In this document: in pieces, positions 54,985 through 64,000 of the stretch | Layout: each line of letters opens with the position of its first letter | Position numbering within the stretch: the first letter of the stretch is position 1 | NCBI GenBank assembly: GCA_017893485.1 | Contig: JACEHZ010000372.1 | Location: 2,088,208 to 2,152,207 of the forward strand | Source: Hemerocallis citrina | Taxonomy: Eukaryota; Streptophyta; Magnoliopsida; Asparagales; Asphodelaceae | DNA: 64,000 nucleotides | Direction: 5' to 3' | The notes under the pieces: generated by a model | The model's database searches: none | What the model saw: the letters and a program-made list of their open reading frames with translations, nothing else | Told to the model about the DNA's origin: nothing | Translations under genes and position numbers: made by a program

Positions 54985-56610
54985 AAAAATACGGAATGCA
55001 AGCACGTGACATGACCCAGCGAATGACTTGCGTCATTCATAGGTTGCCATCGATTCAACTCAACAATATAAAACAGGAAGTAAACAACCAAGCATAAAGA
55101 AGTAATCACATAAATAAAAATACTTGAAATTTAAGCAAAAAATAACCAACATAAAATAAATCCAACATCTGGAATCAACAGCAATAATATTCGGGTCAAA
55201 AGCCCACAAATACAACAATGTTCAATTATTTAAGTTCCAGAAAAATGAGAAACATTGATTATTTAGATGGCACATTAACACAAGTCTTTCACCATTGTTG
55301 TTCTCCTAGTCCATCAGGAAAATCTCCCAGAATACCTGTAAGCTGCTCATCTGAAAGTGAGGAAAAGTGTCCTTAGAGAAAGTCGTGGACAGCAAGTAGA
55401 GAAACAGAGAACAATGACAATAACGGTATAATGATGAATACAATGGACGATAAAATCAATAGTATTGAACATTGACAAGGCGATAATAGTACAATGTGCA
55501 ATAACGATTATTTATAACGATAATAATAAATAGTAACAATGATGGTAAACAATAACGATAACACTGTTCAATGAAGATGACAATATGCAATGATAATGCG
55601 ATGAAGTCTTAAGTCGATTATTCATTTTAATCCTAACTAATGCACGTACTACTGCATCCCATACTACAGGTTCCATGCATACAATCAATTTCGTTTAGAC
55701 TAAGGTAGTAGATTCTATAGGTCATGTACTCGCACGATAACAATAGCAATTTCTTTCACAATAGTGATAATAATAGTCGGCACGATATTCCTAAAACAAT
55801 ACACGATGAATTGGGATATTGCAGTCAGTAATCCAACAATAAATAGATAGCACTAGACAACACAATATTTTGGGAACAAGCCCACAATTCCAAGTACATT
55901 CACTATATTATCAACTACCTTTGTCAACCCTTAACCCCGGATTGATTAACATTCTTTATTCAATTAACATACGATAATGCTATTAATAAGGGACACTAGA
56001 AAGATGACAACACAACCCTAAGATTATGAAATGTACTCTATACAATTAAATACACCAAATTCAACATTATAGATTCAATTATATATTATTAAACATAGAA
56101 ACCCAATTCTAGACAGCATTAGGTTGATATACCAAAATCAGAATTTATGTTGCTACATAATAGCAAATGTGGATTCGTCAGAAGGTCTAAAAACTAGACT
56201 CCTTCCTGGTTCCAACGCATATAAATAAGGTACATAAAAGTTGTAGCATCAGGTGTCAAAACAGTAAACTACACAGGATTTGTGTTCAGCCATAACTTGT
56301 AAACTTGTGTTTATACATATGAAAAAGGTCTGAAACTTCATAAATAAATTCCAGGAAAATTAGAAAATATTCTCTAGAGTGTCTAGTATCACCATGCAAA
56401 ATTCTAAGTCATTATCTTACAAGTAGCATGGTTAAATTAATTGTAAATCAGAGTGTGGCAGCAGTTTTTAGAATCTGGAACTGTACGACACTGCAGCAGT
56501 ATAACTGCAATATCTCACAAACCGTCACTCGGAATAATTCCGTCAAAGGGGTAGTAAACTAGACATCTGGGGCTACATTTTATATTCAGGAATTTATTGA
56601 TTTTGGTGAC
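54985..56610 (-). repeat. 5' LTR of the long-LTR element, partial
   Basis: It aligns with 23808-24549 and then 48776-49680, reading straight through the site that Tat element 2 occupies in the other copy. The last 400 or so bases of the LTR before the binding site (those at 23409-23807 in the 3' copy) are missing. It is cut at 56610 by Tat element 4. Confidence 0.8.
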
Positions 56611-57191
56611 TATTGCTGCTGATTTTGGTGTGGGAGCAAACAAATGAATTTGTGGATTCTTGGAGAAAACAATAAAGCAAACCTGTTGACCTTCACCAAC
56701 TTGTTGACTTGGTCTCTTTCCACTACTGCGAACTTGCAAAAAGTGCGAAACACCGGGATGGATCCCGGCAACGCACCTTCCGACGCTCTTGTCAGTAATC
56801 CGAATGATTAAGAAAGAGCTTTAATTGGAAAAGATTGATTATCTTGTTATGGTGGGGGGGGGGGGAGTAGGGAATTTTATAGTCGCCTTAGGGATCCGTT
56901 TCGAGATAAGAACATATCTCTACTTCTCGGTGTGAATGGATAGAAGCGGTTAAGATCACTTCTTAGGGATAATTATGAATCTGAATTCTTCTTTATCCTT
57001 CCGAACTGGTTTCTAACGGGTTGGGACCCATACTCAGTAAGACAGATCCGTTTAGGGGTTATTGGGCTTTGAAGAAAGACCTAGTTCCCATTTCAGACCC
57101 GTTTTAGGTGAAATTACCGTTTTACCCCTGAGTTTTAAGATTTGTGTCCGATTTGAACGGTCCTGATTTAATCCCATTTTTTGTCATAACA
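56611..57191 (-). repeat. 3' LTR of Tat element 4
   Basis: This 581-bp LTR is collinear with the other Tat LTRs but more diverged. The minus strand runs TGTTATGACAAAAAATGGG to ...CAGCAATA; the terminal CA has become TA. A run of 13 G lies near 56855-56867. Confidence 0.8.
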
Positions 57192-57210
57192 CGAGCCCCC
57201 CACTCCTGAA
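57192..57210 (-). other. Polypurine tract of Tat element 4
   Basis: The minus strand reads TTCAGGAGTGGGGGGCTCG next to the LTR start. Confidence 0.8.
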
Positions 57211-57640
57211 GACTGAGTTTAACAGCCTTTGAGTAGTTTGTTGTTTAAATGGCGTACATGATTTTATCGGAGTTCTCGGGGGAGTTGGATCTAGCTCGGG
57301 GTGTAACGGCATTATTCTGAGCTTGTAAAATACCCAGAACTATTCTCAGGTTTTTCTGGATTTTTTGTGATTTTTCCAGATTTTTTTGAATTTTTTCGAA
57401 TTTTTATTTAATTTTCGAATTAAATAATTAATTATTGAAAAATTTAATCAATTATTCTAATTCAATAATTATTATTTTCAGAATTTAAAAATTATTTTCT
57501 GAATTAATAATTATTTTTTTGATTTTTTAATTATTTTTTACTATTTTTAAATATTTTTTCAGATTTTTTTAAATAATTAATTTGATTAATTAGATAAATA
57601 AATAAAAAAATACCTAGTGACGTGGTGCGATCGTGTGCGT
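57211..57640. other. AT-rich untranslated end of Tat element 4
   Basis: It corresponds to 47721-48135 in element 2. 57345-57610 is mostly TTTT/AATT runs. No gene. Confidence 0.5.
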
Positions 57641-59030
57641 TGATCACGATCAAACGAGCACGCATCGAGAGGAGGTCATTTTTCTCCAATGTGAGCTCCG
57701 GTGCCAAGAACTCTCGGCAAGAGTTGCCGAAGTCCACGTCGGCGCCATGTGGCAGAGTCAACGGGTTGACTTTTTTTTCTTTCTTTTCTGCTGCTGCTCT
57801 TTTCGTCCTTTCTTTTTTCTCTCCCGCTCTCCTCTATCTTCTACCTCTCCGCTTCTTCATTAGTTCTTTTCAATCCTCGACGTCGACTCCGCCTTCGACC
57901 GGTGCGGAGCTTGAAGATGGAGCTCGTCGTGGGGGAGGAGAGGAGCTCGAGCGATGGGTTCGTCGCAGTAGAGATCGACTATGAAGCTCGTCTTTGGAGG
58001 TCGACGAGGTGAGGAGCTCGGCGTGGAGTGAGGGAGCTCGTTGTGGGAGCTCGGCAGTGGAGTTCGACGAAGTGGTGGGAGTACGGAGCTCTGTGGCGGA
58101 GCTCAGAGAGAGAGAGTTCGGCATGGTGGTGGTGCTCATGAAGCTCAAGCTCGGTGATGGATTCGGCGAGACCATGGCGGAGTTCTTCAGACGTGGAGCT
58201 TGGGAGGAACTCGACGAAGGAGGTCTGCAATGGAGAGGAGATCGTCTGAGCTCGGCGAAGACTAAAGTTGGAGCTTTTTTCTCGTTTGAGCTCCGGTGCC
58301 ACGAACGCTCCGTGATCACTGCCGACCTTCACGCTCCGACTCCGTCGTGAAGGTGTCGGCGATGACTGTGTGGAGTTCGAGCTTCGGCCATGGGAGTTTC
58401 GATGAATCTTGAACGCAGTGGAGAGGAGCTTGAAGCTTGTAAGCTCGGCATTGTGGCAGGGCTTGGTCGCGAGCTCGAGTTCGGAGCTCATTAATGGCGG
58501 CGATGGGTTCGGAGCTCTCCTAGAGGAGAAGCTCGACGAATGAGAATGACCAGCGAATGGGGGGGGGGGGAGGGGGCGGGTCGCCATTGGACTACTCCGA
58601 CTGTGGCGAGCTTGACGATTTGGAAGCTTCGGTGAGCTCGGAGAACAAGGCGAGGGGCGTTCGGCGAAGGAGCTTCTTTGATGTGGGAGCTCAATGGAGC
58701 TGGGTTGCGATCGGAGCTCACGCCATGGAGGAGCTCGAAGTTGAAGGATCCGTGTTCGTTCGAAGAAGAAGTTGGGCTTCATTTTTGGGTTTTTTTTTCA
58801 TTCAGTTTTTGGCATCAAGAGTCGGAGGAGAAGAAGGGGAGGAGAGACAAAGGGTTTGGGTTTGGATCCCTATCGGGTTCAGACTCGACTCTGTAGCCTT
58901 TTTTTTTTATCGGATCCGAGCTGCAATTCGTGTTTGAACACGAATTTCGAGGCAAAATTTTTCTCATTTGAGCTCCGGTGGCAAGAACACTCAGATTGCA
59001 TTTCCAAACCAAGAGGGGGCTTCGACAACT
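57641..59030. other. GAGCTC-rich degenerate region where the antisense gene would lie
   Basis: Long frames exist on both strands, but the protein text is low-complexity (Ser/Arg/Pro) and reflects repeated GAGCTCGG words. I find none of the Transposase_28-like or coiled-coil blocks of elements 1 and 2. Hairpin-core relics recur: GGTGCCAAGAAC, then TCGGCAA-GAG-TTGCCGA at 57714-57730, and partial cores near 58285 and 58980. The gene has either been lost or replaced by repeats. Confidence 0.5.
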
Positions 59031-59042
59031 TGACACGTTGCA

Positions 59043-59077
59043 GTCAACGGTTAACCGTTGACTCAGTCAACGTTGAC
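59043..59077. promoter_or_regulatory. Palindromic TTGAC (W-box-like) cluster
   Basis: GTCAACGGTTAACCGTTGAC (59043-59062) is a perfect 20-bp palindrome, followed by GTCAACGTTGAC (59066-59077). A near-palindrome of the same type is at 59186-59205, and GTCAACGGGTTGAC lies near 57756. TTGAC is the core of WRKY-factor sites; any regulatory role is inference. Confidence 0.4.
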
Positions 59078-59280
59078 CGTTGGCTTTTTTTTATAAATTT
59101 TTCTCTCATTACATGATCGGTGGCAAGAACGCTCGGATTGCATTTCCGAACCAGGGTAGGGCTTCAGTGACTTGACACGTGGCGGTCAATGGTTGACCAT
59201 TGACTTTCTCTTTTTGCTCTAATCACCCCCGTTGATCTTCATTTGAGTGCGGCTCTTGAGGCATATTTTTTCTCTAATTT

Positions 59281-59672
59281 GAGCTTCGGTGGAAAAACGC
59301 TCGGCGAGGCGTGCCGAAGTCCAAGTGAGATGTTTTTCTCACGTTTGAGCGTCGGTGGCAAGAACGCTCGGCGAGGCGTGCCGAAGTCCAAGTGAAATGT
59401 TTTTCTCACGTTTGAGCGTCAGTGCCAAGAACGCTCGACGAAGTGTGCCAAAGTCCAAGTGAGAGTTTTTTCTCACATTTGAGCATCGGTGCCAAGAATG
59501 CTCGGCGAAGTGTGTCGAAGTCCAAGTGAGAGTTTTTTCTCACGTTTGAGCGTCGGTGCCAAGAACACTCGGCGAAGTGTGCCGAAGTCCAAGTGAGAGT
59601 TTTTTTTCACATTTGAGCGTCAGTGCCAAGAACGCTCAGCGAAGCGTGCCGAAGTCCAAGCAGAGTTCTTCT
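59281..59672. repeat. 67-bp tandem repeat with hairpin core
   Basis: There are six units, with GCTCGGCG-type anchors near 59298, 59365, 59432, 59500, 59566 and 59634. Each has GGTGCCAAGAACGCTCGGC...GTGCCGAAGTCC and a TTTTTCTCACGTTTGAG spacer. It shares its core with 5413-5740 and 9640-9800 of element 1. Confidence 0.85.
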
Positions 59673-59889
59673 CGATGTTCCCAGTGCTAGATCGGGGCGT
59701 ATGACCCCTTGTTTCGAAGCTATTTCGAAGATCTACAAATTCTCTTCATAGATGAGTTGGAGAATCCTCCTTCCTCAAGGTCAAGATAGTCTTGCAACAT
59801 CCTCGTCTTTGCGAAGTTGAGAAGATCTTTGCATGGCTCTAGGGGAAGTCCGTTATTGGAGGACAAGTTTGAGGAGCACCTCTTGGGGA

Positions 59890-61315
59890 GAGTTTTAGCT
59901 CCGAACTGGTTGAGAAGAGGTCCGCTCTGGGAGTGAGCGAAGCGAAGAGCTTGGCTCTAGGAGAGAGTCATTTGGGGAGACAAGTTTGAGGAGCAACTCT
60001 AGGGGAGAGTTTTAGCTCCGAACTCGTTGAGAAGAGGTCCGCTCTGGGAGTGAGCGGAGCGAAGAGCTTGGCTCTAGGAGAGAGCCATTTGAGGGACAAG
60101 TTTGAGGATCAACTCTAGGAAAGATTCGTGCTTCGAATTCGTTGAGAAGAGGTCCACTCTGGGAGTGAGCGGAGCGAAGAGCTTGGCTCTAGGAGAGAGC
60201 CCTTTGGGAGAAAAGTTTGAGGAGCAACTCTAGGAGAGAGTCGTGCTCCGAATTCATTCAGAAGAGGTCCGTTCTGGAGGCGAGCGGAGCGAAGAGCTTG
60301 GCAAGGCTCTAGGAGAGAGCCATTCGGGAGTTGAATTCGAGGAGAAAATCTAGGGGAGAGTTTTGAGCTCCGAACTCGCTTAGAAGAGGCCCACTCGGGA
60401 GGCAAGTGGGACGAAGGTCTTGGCTCTAAGAGAGAACCATTTGGGAGACAAGTTTGAGGAGCAACTCTAGGGGAGAGTTTTGAACTTCTTGTGAAGAGGT
60501 CCGCTTTGGAGGCGAGCGGAGCGAAGAGCTTCACAAGGCTCTAGGAGAGAACCATTCGGGAGATGAGTTCGAGGAGCAAATCTAGGAGAGAGTTGTGAGC
60601 TCCAAACTCGTTGAGAAGAGGTCTGCTTTGGAGGCGAGTGGAGCGAAGAGCTTGGCTCTAGGAGAGAGCCATTTGGGAGACAAGTTTGAGGAGCAACTCT
60701 AGGAGAGAGTTGTGAGCTCCAAACTCGTTGAGAAGAGGTCTGCTTTGGAGGCGAGCGGAGCGAAGAGCTTGGCTCTAGGAGAGAGCCATTTGGGACACAA
60801 GTTTGAGGAGCAACTCTAGGAGAGAGTTGCGAGCTCCGAACTCGTTGAGAAGAGGTCCGCTCTGGGAGTGAGCGGAGTGAAGAGCTTGGCTCTAGGAGAG
60901 AGCCATTTGGGGAGACAAGTTTGAGGAGCAACTCTAGGGGAGAGTTTTGAACTCCTTGTGAAGAGGTCCGCTTTGGAGGCAAGCGGAGCGAAGAGCTTCA
61001 CAAGGCTCTAGGAGAAAGCCATTCGGGAGATGAGTTCGAGGAGCAACTCTAGGAGAGAGTTGTGAGCTCCGAACTCGTTGAGAAGATGTCCGCTTTGGAG
61101 ACGAGCGGAGCAAAGAGCTTGGCTCTAGGAGAGAGCCATTTGGAAGACAAGTTTGAGGAGCAACTCTAGGAGAGAGTTGTGAGCTCCGAACTCGTTGAGA
61201 AGAGGTCCGCTTTAGAGGTGAGCGGAGCGAAGAGTTTCGCTCTAGAAGAGATCCATTTGGGAGAAAAGTTTGAGGAGCAACTCTAGGAGAGAGTTGTGAG
61301 CTCCGAACTTGTTGT
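59890..61315 (-). repeat. 117-bp tandem repeat array (second family) in Tat element 4
   Basis: About 13 units have (T)TGAGAAGAGGTCCGC anchors near 59911, 60028, 60143, 60259, 60380, 60492, 60612, 60729, 60846, 60958, 61079 and 61196. Each contains GGCTCTAGGAGAGAGCC (an inverted repeat) and CTCCGAACTCGTTG, the latter shared with the first family. 117 is divisible by three, so frames stay open on the minus strand; I do not read these as genes. Confidence 0.88.
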
Positions 61316-61324
61316 TTAAGTGAG

Positions 61325-61900
61325 AGAATCAACGGTTGTGGGAGCAGTTCCGAATGGCAAACCACTTCTTACCTGCTTATAAGCTAATAATTTGAAGCGG
61401 AATCGAGCCAAGTGTTGGACTCCTCACTCGTCATTTAAGAGGGATTCAACAGTTGTGGGAGCAGTTCTGAATGGCGAACCACTTCTTACCCGCTTATGAC
61501 CGAGTAATTTGAAGCGGAATCGAGCCAAGTGTTGGACTCCAAACTCGTCGTTTAAGAGAGATTCAACGGTTGTGGGAGCAGTTCCGAATGGCAAACCACT
61601 TCTTACCCGCTTATGAGCGAGTAATTTGAAGCGGAATCGAGCCAAGTGTTGAACTCCGAACTCGTCGTTTAAGAGAGATCCAACGGTTATGGGAGTAGTT
61701 CTGAATGGCGTACCACTTCTTACTCGCTTATGAGCAAGTAGTCGAAGCAGAGTCGAGCCAAGTGTTGGACTCCGAACTCATTGTTAGAGGTAGTTAACGA
61801 GTTGTAGGAGCAATTCTGAATGGTGAGCTGCCCTACCCTTGCTTGTTCGCAAGTGGCTAAAGCAACGTCGAACCAAGTGTTGGACTCCAAACTTGTTTTT
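61325..61900 (-). repeat. 117-bp tandem repeat array (first family) in Tat element 4
   Basis: Four clear units (CAACGGTTGTGG or similar at 61330, 61447, 61564 and 61681) and one degenerate unit. This is a diverged form of the arrays at 10205 and 42250, with CGCTTATGAGCGAG replacing the stronger hairpin. Confidence 0.85.
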
Positions 61901-61999
61901 TGAGCATAGTAAGTTGCGGGAGCAGCCATGTAAGAGAAGCTGGATTCTGAACTCACCATTTAACGAGTCGTAGATGTGACTCGGAGAGATATAGATGAA

Positions 62000-62081
62000 G
62001 CAAGAGTAATAATTTTCAATGAAAAAATGTAATGTTTTATTGAGATAAACTAAGTGGCCGCTTCAATAGGGCGAGCCATTA
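62000..62081 (-). other. Region after gag with CAATAAAA signal
   Basis: The minus strand from 62081 reads TAATGGCTCGCC, then CTTAGTTTATCTCAATAAAAC. It aligns with the region after integrase in elements 1 and 2, which shows that the pol-to-3' UTR junction has been replaced by a gag-to-3' UTR junction. Confidence 0.65.
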
Positions 62082-63960
62082 TTACATGCTATTGGTTGGG
62101 TTACAAGCATCGGCCTTATTGAAAATCAAGGTCCTACTTCTACGATAAGGTGAAGACCTCTTGGAAGGAGCTGGGTTCTCCCTCCATTGGACTTCCTTGG
62201 ATGAGGTGGAAGACGGCCCCAGGTTCTGAGTCTTGAAGCTCGGCGAGCCTCTCTGCTCGTTTGTAGGCTCCTCAGGGGGAAGCTCAACCCCATCTTTTTG
62301 GACGAACTTGGTCAGGTGTCCCCGCTGTATGAGTTCTTCGATCTCCTCCTTGAGAGCCCGACAATCATCCGTGTCGTGTCCGTGGTCCCTGTGAAAGCGA
62401 CACCGCTTATCCATGTTCATCTTCTTGCCAGGTGTATTGATTCTAGGGGGAGTGCAGAGTAGCCCTTCCTTGTCCACCTCCATAAGAACTTCTGATATAT
62501 TAGCAATGAGGGTGGTGAACTTCTCAAAACAAGGAGTCGGGCGGCGCTGGCCATTGCCGTCCCTCTGGGATTTTTGGTACCTCTCTTCGCTCGTATTCTT
62601 CTGTTTGTTCCCGGAAGATGATTCCTCAAGAGTAGGGGGTTGAGAGCCTCTTCCACTCGTATGTACTTCTCCACCCTAAGTAGGAGTTCTAAGAAGTCCC
62701 GAGGAGGCTTCTTGGCAAGGGACGCCTTGAGGTGAGCGTTAGTGACGTTGCGCTCGAATGCGGCAGAGGCTACTGATTGGTTGAGGGAGGGAATGGACCG
62801 GGCTTTGGCGGTGAAGCGTCGAACGTAATCCCTTAGGCGTTCACCCTTTTCTTGGTTGAGGGTCACCAGAGATACACTTGTTTTCTCGGCCTGGCGGCTA
62901 CTCACGAAATGAGTAAGGAAGAGCCCTTCGAACTGATCGAATGAGAAAATGGAGTTCGGGGTGAGTCGAGAGTACCATTCTCTTGCAGGCCCCTTTAGCG
63001 TGGCAGGAAAGATTTTGCAGAGGAGGTTGTCTGAAGCATGGTGGATCATCATGAGAGTTTTGAAACTCTCTATGTGATCCGTGGAGTCCGAATCCCCGGT
63101 ATATGACTCGAAGTGAGGCGGCTTGAAGTTTTCTGGGATGGGGGCCTCCATGATGGTGCGGGAGAATGGAGGCCTGATCGGGCAGAGGTTTATCGCCCGT
63201 TGCTCTTCTTCCCTGTCAATTCGGCCGAGGTGCCTCTCCATCTCATGGAGACGGCGGTAGACCGAGTCTTATCTTCGATCATATCTTGCCGAACCCCGGG
63301 ACTCATCTTCGTACGAGGGTGGACTGGGGCTACGGCGATGGTAGCTTAGAAATAAACGATGACTGGGAGTGTGAAGGCGGCTTAGGGCAAGTTCAGGACT
63401 AGGTGCACGTTGCTCATGGTTGGGAGCGGCGTTGAGGGCCCGCAGAATGGCCTCTTGAAAATCTTGGAGCTCCACCCTTGTGATTGGTGCCTCTCCAGCT
63501 TGGCGGTCCCTATGTGTGGCTCGGGTTACTGGAGAATGAGTTCTCCGCCGATGACACTGAGGGGACTCTCTTCTCCTCTTCGGGGGAGGGGATCTTCTGG
63601 TCCTCGGGCCACGGGGGGTCCAGACTCTTAAGGTCCCTGGGTGCTCAGGTTGATGGACTCCCCCAAGGGCCCGCCATCCATTCCGGCGAGTTCGGAGGTC
63701 GACCCCCTTTTGGCGGTCGGCAATCACTTGACGAAGATCCTGCTCGGGAGGAATCTGAGAAGCCATAGATTCAACTGAAGGATTGGGACCCGCGACATGG
63801 TCATGAGGAGGATGTTGCTTTGGACGACTCCAACTGGAGCCCCCCGAGACCTTGGAGGGATCTGTTGAAGAGGAGCACCTTGAGCTGGAGGAGGGGGAGG
63901 AAGAAGAGAAGTGGTTCTTCGGCTCGAGACCACTGCCTTCCCCTTCTCTTTTAGATGCAT
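62082..63960 (-). pseudogene. Tat element 4 gag
   Basis: On the minus strand: a Pro/Arg-rich N-terminal region (63960-63269, with one frameshift near 63740), then from 63241 MERHLGRIDREEEQ and the gag core FESYTGDSDSTDHIESFKTLM, FPATLKGPAREWYSRL, HFVSSRQAEKT and LRDYVRRFTAKARS to about 62650. A frameshift near 62630 leads to FEKFTTL...MEVDKEGL and the knuckle CRFHRDHGHDTDDC (62402-62361). The frame ends ...NPTNSM at 62082 with no protease motif. It matches element 2 gag throughout and retains CGA where element 2 has TGA 37158. Confidence 0.88.
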
Positions 63961-64000
63961 GGCTTGAAAATAGTCTCGCTGATAAAGTTAGGTCGGGTTG

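Larger units (their letters stand above)
23409..56610 (-). mobile_element. Long-LTR non-coding Ty3/gypsy-like element, host of three later insertions
   Basis: On the minus strand: partial 5' LTR (56610-54985), primer-binding-like site (54984-54972), non-coding interior to 53240, polypurine tract, then the 3' LTR from TGTAATACCCC at 53239 to GGGGCGCTACA at 23409. After removing Tat element 2, its 5-bp duplication and the LINE, this LTR measures about 5.1 kb. Ends, tract and binding site are Tekay-like, but no gag or pol motif remains. The size and lack of coding recall large retrotransposon derivatives (LARDs), though the interior is shorter. The left flank CAAAC is the predicted duplication; its partner would be beyond the window. 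Confidence 0.75.
56611..64000 (-). mobile_element. Tat-lineage element 4, gag-only, right end outside window
   Basis: On the minus strand: gag (63960-62082), the CAATAAA region, a 117-bp array, a second 117-bp array, a 67-bp hairpin array, a W-box-rich and then GAGCTC-rich region, AT-rich DNA, polypurine tract and 3' LTR (57191-56611). Protease, RT, RNase H and integrase are missing between gag and the 3' UTR, so the element is non-autonomous. The left flank GTGAC (56606-56610) is the predicted duplication. Confidence 0.82.

Noticed and set aside
57979..58782. A 267-codon minus-strand frame rich in Ser, Pro and Arg.
   Set aside because: Low-complexity translation of GAGCTC repeats; no domain or copy elsewhere.
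60115..61365. Long minus-strand frames with repeated RSSQLSPRVAPQT-type text.
   Set aside because: The 117-bp unit is a multiple of three, so open frames arise automatically. No start context or conservation supports a gene.
1..64000. Search for host genes, rRNA, tRNA genes and CRISPR arrays.
   Set aside because: All extended coding similarity is to retroelements, and no structural RNA gene or spacer array was seen. Short or highly diverged host exons could still be missed.

Overview
This window is a block of nested retrotransposons from a plant nuclear genome. It most likely comes from a repeat-rich flowering plant. I see no host protein gene, rRNA, tRNA or CRISPR. Evidence for a plant: Ty3/gypsy elements of two plant-typical groups, a chromodomain-bearing Tekay/Del-like chromovirus and Tat-lineage elements with a second RNase H; plant-type Ty1/copia remnants; a plant L1-type LINE tail; and GT-AG introns of 80-90 nt. 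The species cannot be named from the sequence.

Layout, left to right. 1-3039: a Tekay-like LTR cut by the window edge, with no primer-binding site after it. 3040-4321: AT-rich sequence and the 3' end of a minus-strand copia element. 4322-22720: Tat element 1 (minus strand, 5' part missing), split at 12577-12581 by a non-autonomous Tekay-like element (12582-22677, target duplication CTTAG). 22955-23408: a copia LTR with primer-binding site. 23409-56610: a minus-strand element with a very long LTR (about 5 kb) and a 1.7-kb non-coding interior. Its 3' LTR holds a LINE tail (51556-52089, 14-bp duplication) and is split by Tat element 2 (24550-48770, plus strand, duplication TATAG). The 5' LTR of Tat element 2 is itself split by a full-length Tekay-like element (24720-35780, duplication GCGGG/GAGGG). 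56611-64000: Tat element 4 (minus strand), which kept gag but lost pol and runs off the window.

How the parts relate. The gag-pol genes are recognisable but broken, mostly by stops that look like C-to-T changes (CGA to TGA, CAG to TAG). Tat elements 1 and 2 each carry, between a 115-116-bp tandem repeat array and the 3' LTR, a second gene on the strand opposite to gag-pol. It has its own TATA box, GT-AG introns, a Transposase_28-like (PF04195-like) first exon, coiled-coil later exons and a basic C-terminal tail. Two independent copies keep the same architecture, so this antisense gene is the best candidate for an under-described system here. A second candidate is an 88-nt GT-AG segment in the Tekay-like element whose removal joins gag to protease-pol in frame.

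Domain calls are by eye from motifs and from comparison of copies inside the window. No database search was possible.
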